Assembly (NCBI GenBank): GCA_937914785.1
Contig: CALGIV010000087.1
Span: 1-8,257, forward strand
Length of the DNA: 8,257 nucleotides
DNA from: an uncultured Eubacteriaceae bacterium
GTDB taxonomy: Bacteria > Bacillota > Clostridia > Eubacteriales > UBA1433
Direction of reading: 5' to 3'
Both the position numbers and the translations under genes were made by a program. Under the pieces are notes generated by a model. That model saw only the letters and a program-made list of their open reading frames with translations. It did no database searches and was not told the origin of the DNA. Of this stretch, positions 6,689 to 8,257 are shown piece by piece. Position 1 is the first letter of the stretch, and every line of letters starts with the position of its first letter.

Positions 6689-6717
6689 ATTATTCAGACA
6701 AACGCCACAGGTATCAA
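6689..6717 (-). promoter_or_regulatory. Possible promoter of the membrane-protein/lipoprotein pair
   Basis: On the minus strand TTGATA (6712-6717) and AATAAT (6689-6694) are 17 bp apart, each one mismatch from consensus. The predicted start would fall close to the ribosome site, leaving a very short leader, so this is less certain than the other promoters. Confidence 0.42.
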
Positions 6718-6738
6718 AACCGCCGTTCAATACGCCGC

Positions 6739-7899
6739 TTAACAGAACGAGTAATTGCTGTTGATGACGACGGCTGAAATATCGTTCTCTTCGGCCAGTG
6801 ACTCTTTGCCGTTGCAGATTTCAACGAGAAAAGCGAGCAGCTCATCGCCCAATTCATCGATCGTCTTCGTCCCTTCAATGCTTGCACTCGTATCAAAGTC
6901 GATGAAGTCTTTGTAGCGTTGTACGCGTTCTTTATTGCCGGAAATTTTAACAACCGGCGCAATGGGAAATCCCGCCGGCGTACCCCGGCCCGTCGTAAAG
7001 AAAACGATTTGCGCCCCGCCTGCGACTTTGCCCGTTACACTCACCATATCATGCCCCGGCGAATCCATCAACAACAACCCCTTTTTATCGAGCATTTGCC
7101 CGTATTCATACGCATCCGTAAACGGCCGCGTACCGCTCTTGTGAATGCACCCCAGCGACTTTTCTTCCAATGTCGTGAGTCCGCCGTCTTTATTACCCGG
7201 AGAAGGATTCCCGCTGCGCACTTCTGCGCCCATCTTCGCATACTTCTCTTCCGTATCGCGAATCATGCGATAAATCTTCTCTCCAATTTCAGGCGTAAGC
7301 CCACGCTCGCGCAGTACATCTTCCGCGCCGATGGCCTCGACAGTCTCGCTGAGCACCGTCGTCGCACCCAGATCGACCAGCTTGTCGGAGACATTGCCGA
7401 CGACGACGTTGGACGACAAGCCGCTCGTCGGGTCGCTTCCGCCACATTCCATCCCCAGAATAATCCCCGCAAGATCGCATTCCTCGCGCTTCATTTTATT
7501 CGCTTCGGCAACAAACTTCTTCGCCGCCTCAACGCCCTTGGCAACCGTATTCTTTACCCCATCCTCATCCTGAATGCTGTAATAAATCAACGGTTTGTCC
7601 GTCTTCGCTTTAATGGCATCGCAAATCGGTTTTTCCTGTAATGTCTCGCATCCCAGGCCGATGACGATGGTTGCATATACGTTGGCATTGGCGGCAAGAC
7701 CGGACAATATCTCCAGCGTAATTGCCGTATCCTCGGCCACCTGCGCGCAGCCCTGTGCATTTTCAAACGTCACAGCACCCTCTACTGCATCCGCAATTTT
7801 ACGCGCCACCCCGCTGGAACAAATACAACTGGGCATGATCAGCACATGATTGCGAATGCCGATTTTGCCGTCTTCTCTTTTATACGCATTGATCTTCAC
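6739..7899 (-). CDS. UxaA-family dehydratase, large (catalytic) subunit
   Basis: The protein is 386 residues and matches the C-terminal catalytic part of altronate/galactarate-type dehydratases. Visible family motifs are REDGKIGIRN (8-17), a Cys pair near 25-27 (PSCICSSG), QGC at 49-51, MECGGSDPTSG (150-160) and NPSPGNKDGGLTTLEEKSLG (231-250). TGRGTPAGFP follows nearer the C-terminus. Known relatives are metal-dependent lyases acting on sugar acids (UxaA, GarD) or on sulfolactate (SuyB). The split into a small SAF subunit and a large subunit occurs in several of these, so the substrate cannot be assigned. The start is GTG at 7899, supported by GAGGTGA 6 nt upstream. It lies 15 bp after the small subunit gene. 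No sugar-acid transporter, isomerase or kinase is in view to narrow the pathway. Confidence 0.9.
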   Translation of the reverse strand: MKINAYKREDGKIGIRNHVLIMPSCICSSGVARKIADAVEGAVTFENAQGCAQVAEDTAITLEILSGLAANANVYATIVIGLGCETLQEKPICDAIKAKTDKPLIYYSIQDEDGVKNTVAKGVEAAKKFVAEANKMKREECDLAGIILGMECGGSDPTSGLSSNVVVGNVSDKLVDLGATTVLSETVEAIGAEDVLRERGLTPEIGEKIYRMIRDTEEKYAKMGAEVRSGNPSPGNKDGGLTTLEEKSLGCIHKSGTRPFTDAYEYGQMLDKKGLLLMDSPGHDMVSVTGKVAGGAQIVFFTTGRGTPAGFPIAPVVKISGNKERVQRYKDFIDFDTSASIEGTKTIDELGDELLAFLVEICNGKESLAEENDISAVVINSNYSFC

Positions 7900-7905
7900 T
7901 TTCCC

Positions 7906-7912
7906 TCACCTC
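7906..7912 (-). promoter_or_regulatory. Ribosome binding site supporting the GTG start of the large subunit
   Basis: The minus strand reads GAGGTGA, six bases, then GTG at 7899. No ATG lies nearby that would keep the conserved KINAYKREDG start, so GTG is the likely initiator. Confidence 0.7.
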
Positions 7913-7914
7913 TT

Positions 7915-8187
7915 TTAAGGCATTTTGCTGTCAACATTATGACAGTGCGCCCATTCTCCTTTTTTAATGTCTTTAAGCGCGTAGCCGACAAAATGTCCAT
8001 ACTTGACCATTTCATCTCCCTTCGCAAGATCCCGTACGACCGTCTTGTGATAAATCGGGATATCTGTTACAGCTTTCAGTCTCTTTTCTTCGCCGTTTAA
8101 GACGTATGTAATCTCATCTCCGGCTTTGGCTGCCTGTGTAATCGTGATCAGATTATCATCCGGCTCGATCAAAATCGCCTTTATCAT
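7915..8187 (-). CDS. UxaA-family dehydratase, small subunit (SAF domain)
   Basis: The 90-residue protein corresponds to the N-terminal SAF domain of full-length UxaA/GarD dehydratases, here a separate gene as in SuyA-type small subunits. The family pattern is visible from residue 42: DIPIYHKTVVRDLAKGDEM, VKYGHFVGYAL, then DIKKGEWAHCHNV (73-85). His47, His81 and His83 are conserved-type positions. It is expected to form a complex with the large subunit encoded 15 bp downstream and to help form the substrate or metal site. The ATG follows AGGAGG by 8 nt. The reaction is likely dehydration of a sugar acid or elimination from a related hydroxy acid; the substrate is not determined. Confidence 0.9.
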   Translation of the reverse strand: MIKAILIEPDDNLITITQAAKAGDEITYVLNGEEKRLKAVTDIPIYHKTVVRDLAKGDEMVKYGHFVGYALKDIKKGEWAHCHNVDSKMP

Positions 8188-8199
8188 CGTTTCGCCCTC

Positions 8200-8219
8200 C
8201 TGTAATTTACTTGTTACAG
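8200..8219 (-). promoter_or_regulatory. Inverted repeat between promoter and dehydratase start (candidate operator)
   Basis: CTGTAA (8200-8205) and TTACAG (8214-8219) are exact reverse complements with an 8-bp spacer. They lie between the -10 box and the ribosome site, and one arm abuts AGGAGG. The position suits a repressor site or an RNA hairpin near the ribosome site. Six-bp arms can occur by chance. Confidence 0.4.
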
Positions 8220-8221
8220 AT

Positions 8222-8250
8222 ATTATAAACGAAAGGAGGAGGTTTTTAAA
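8222..8250 (-). promoter_or_regulatory. Probable promoter of the split dehydratase genes
   Basis: A perfect TATAAT (8222-8227) on the minus strand is preceded at 17 bp by TTTAAA (8245-8250), a weak -35 box. The predicted start near 8215 falls inside the inverted repeat at 8200-8219. The weak -35 may mean that an activator is needed, which is inference. Confidence 0.55.
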
Positions 8251-8257
8251 AGGGGAA

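Noticed and set aside
6671..6738. Terminator after the dehydratase large subunit
   Set aside because: The gap was read for a stem followed by a T run; only short, imperfect pairings were found, so none is called.
6919..7641. 240-codon open frame on the plus strand
   Set aside because: It lies entirely antisense to the dehydratase large subunit, which has strong family motifs. Its translation is rich in Arg and His and resembles no protein.

Overview
The window suggests a chromosome of a member of the Bacillota (Firmicutes) of intermediate GC content, probably Clostridia or Negativicutes. The evidence is the pyrH-frr-uppS-cdsA-rseP gene order, strong AGGAGG-type ribosome sites, SigA-type promoters, a YtrA-subfamily GntR regulator and a DUF5808-like membrane protein. 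Genus cannot be fixed from sequence reading alone. All eleven genes lie on the minus strand, so transcription runs from high to low coordinates. No gene-free stretch exceeds about 150 bases. I see no tRNA, rRNA, CRISPR array, insertion sequence or integrase.

From right to left in coordinate terms, the first block (8250 to 6739) is a promoter followed by a split UxaA-family dehydratase: a 90-residue SAF-domain subunit and a 386-residue catalytic subunit starting at GTG. Its substrate cannot be told from the sequence. The second block (6717 to 5751) is a possible promoter, a small multi-spanning membrane protein and a lipoprotein, joined by an ATGA overlap. I recognise neither protein.

The third block (5653 to 3781) is a self-contained regulatory unit. 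A near-consensus promoter has an 11-bp perfect inverted repeat over its -10 box. It drives a 125-residue GntR/YtrA-type repressor and a 464-residue eight-span membrane protein with a DUF5808-like segment and a soluble C-terminal domain. A strong intrinsic terminator ends the unit.

The fourth block (3766 to 1, running off the left edge) is a housekeeping operon: UMP kinase (pyrH), ribosome recycling factor (frr), undecaprenyl diphosphate synthase (uppS), CDP-diglyceride synthase (cdsA) and the site-2 protease RseP/RasP (partial). It links pyrimidine nucleotide supply, translation recycling, lipid carrier and phospholipid synthesis, and membrane proteolysis. It has its own promoter and is not preceded by rpsB-tsf. 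The dxr gene that often sits between cdsA and rseP is missing, with only 30 bp between the two genes.

The core genes are ordinary. The more interesting parts are the autoregulated GntR/membrane-protein unit, the unrecognised membrane-protein/lipoprotein pair, the unassigned split dehydratase and the missing dxr. I do not see clear evidence for a wholly new system.
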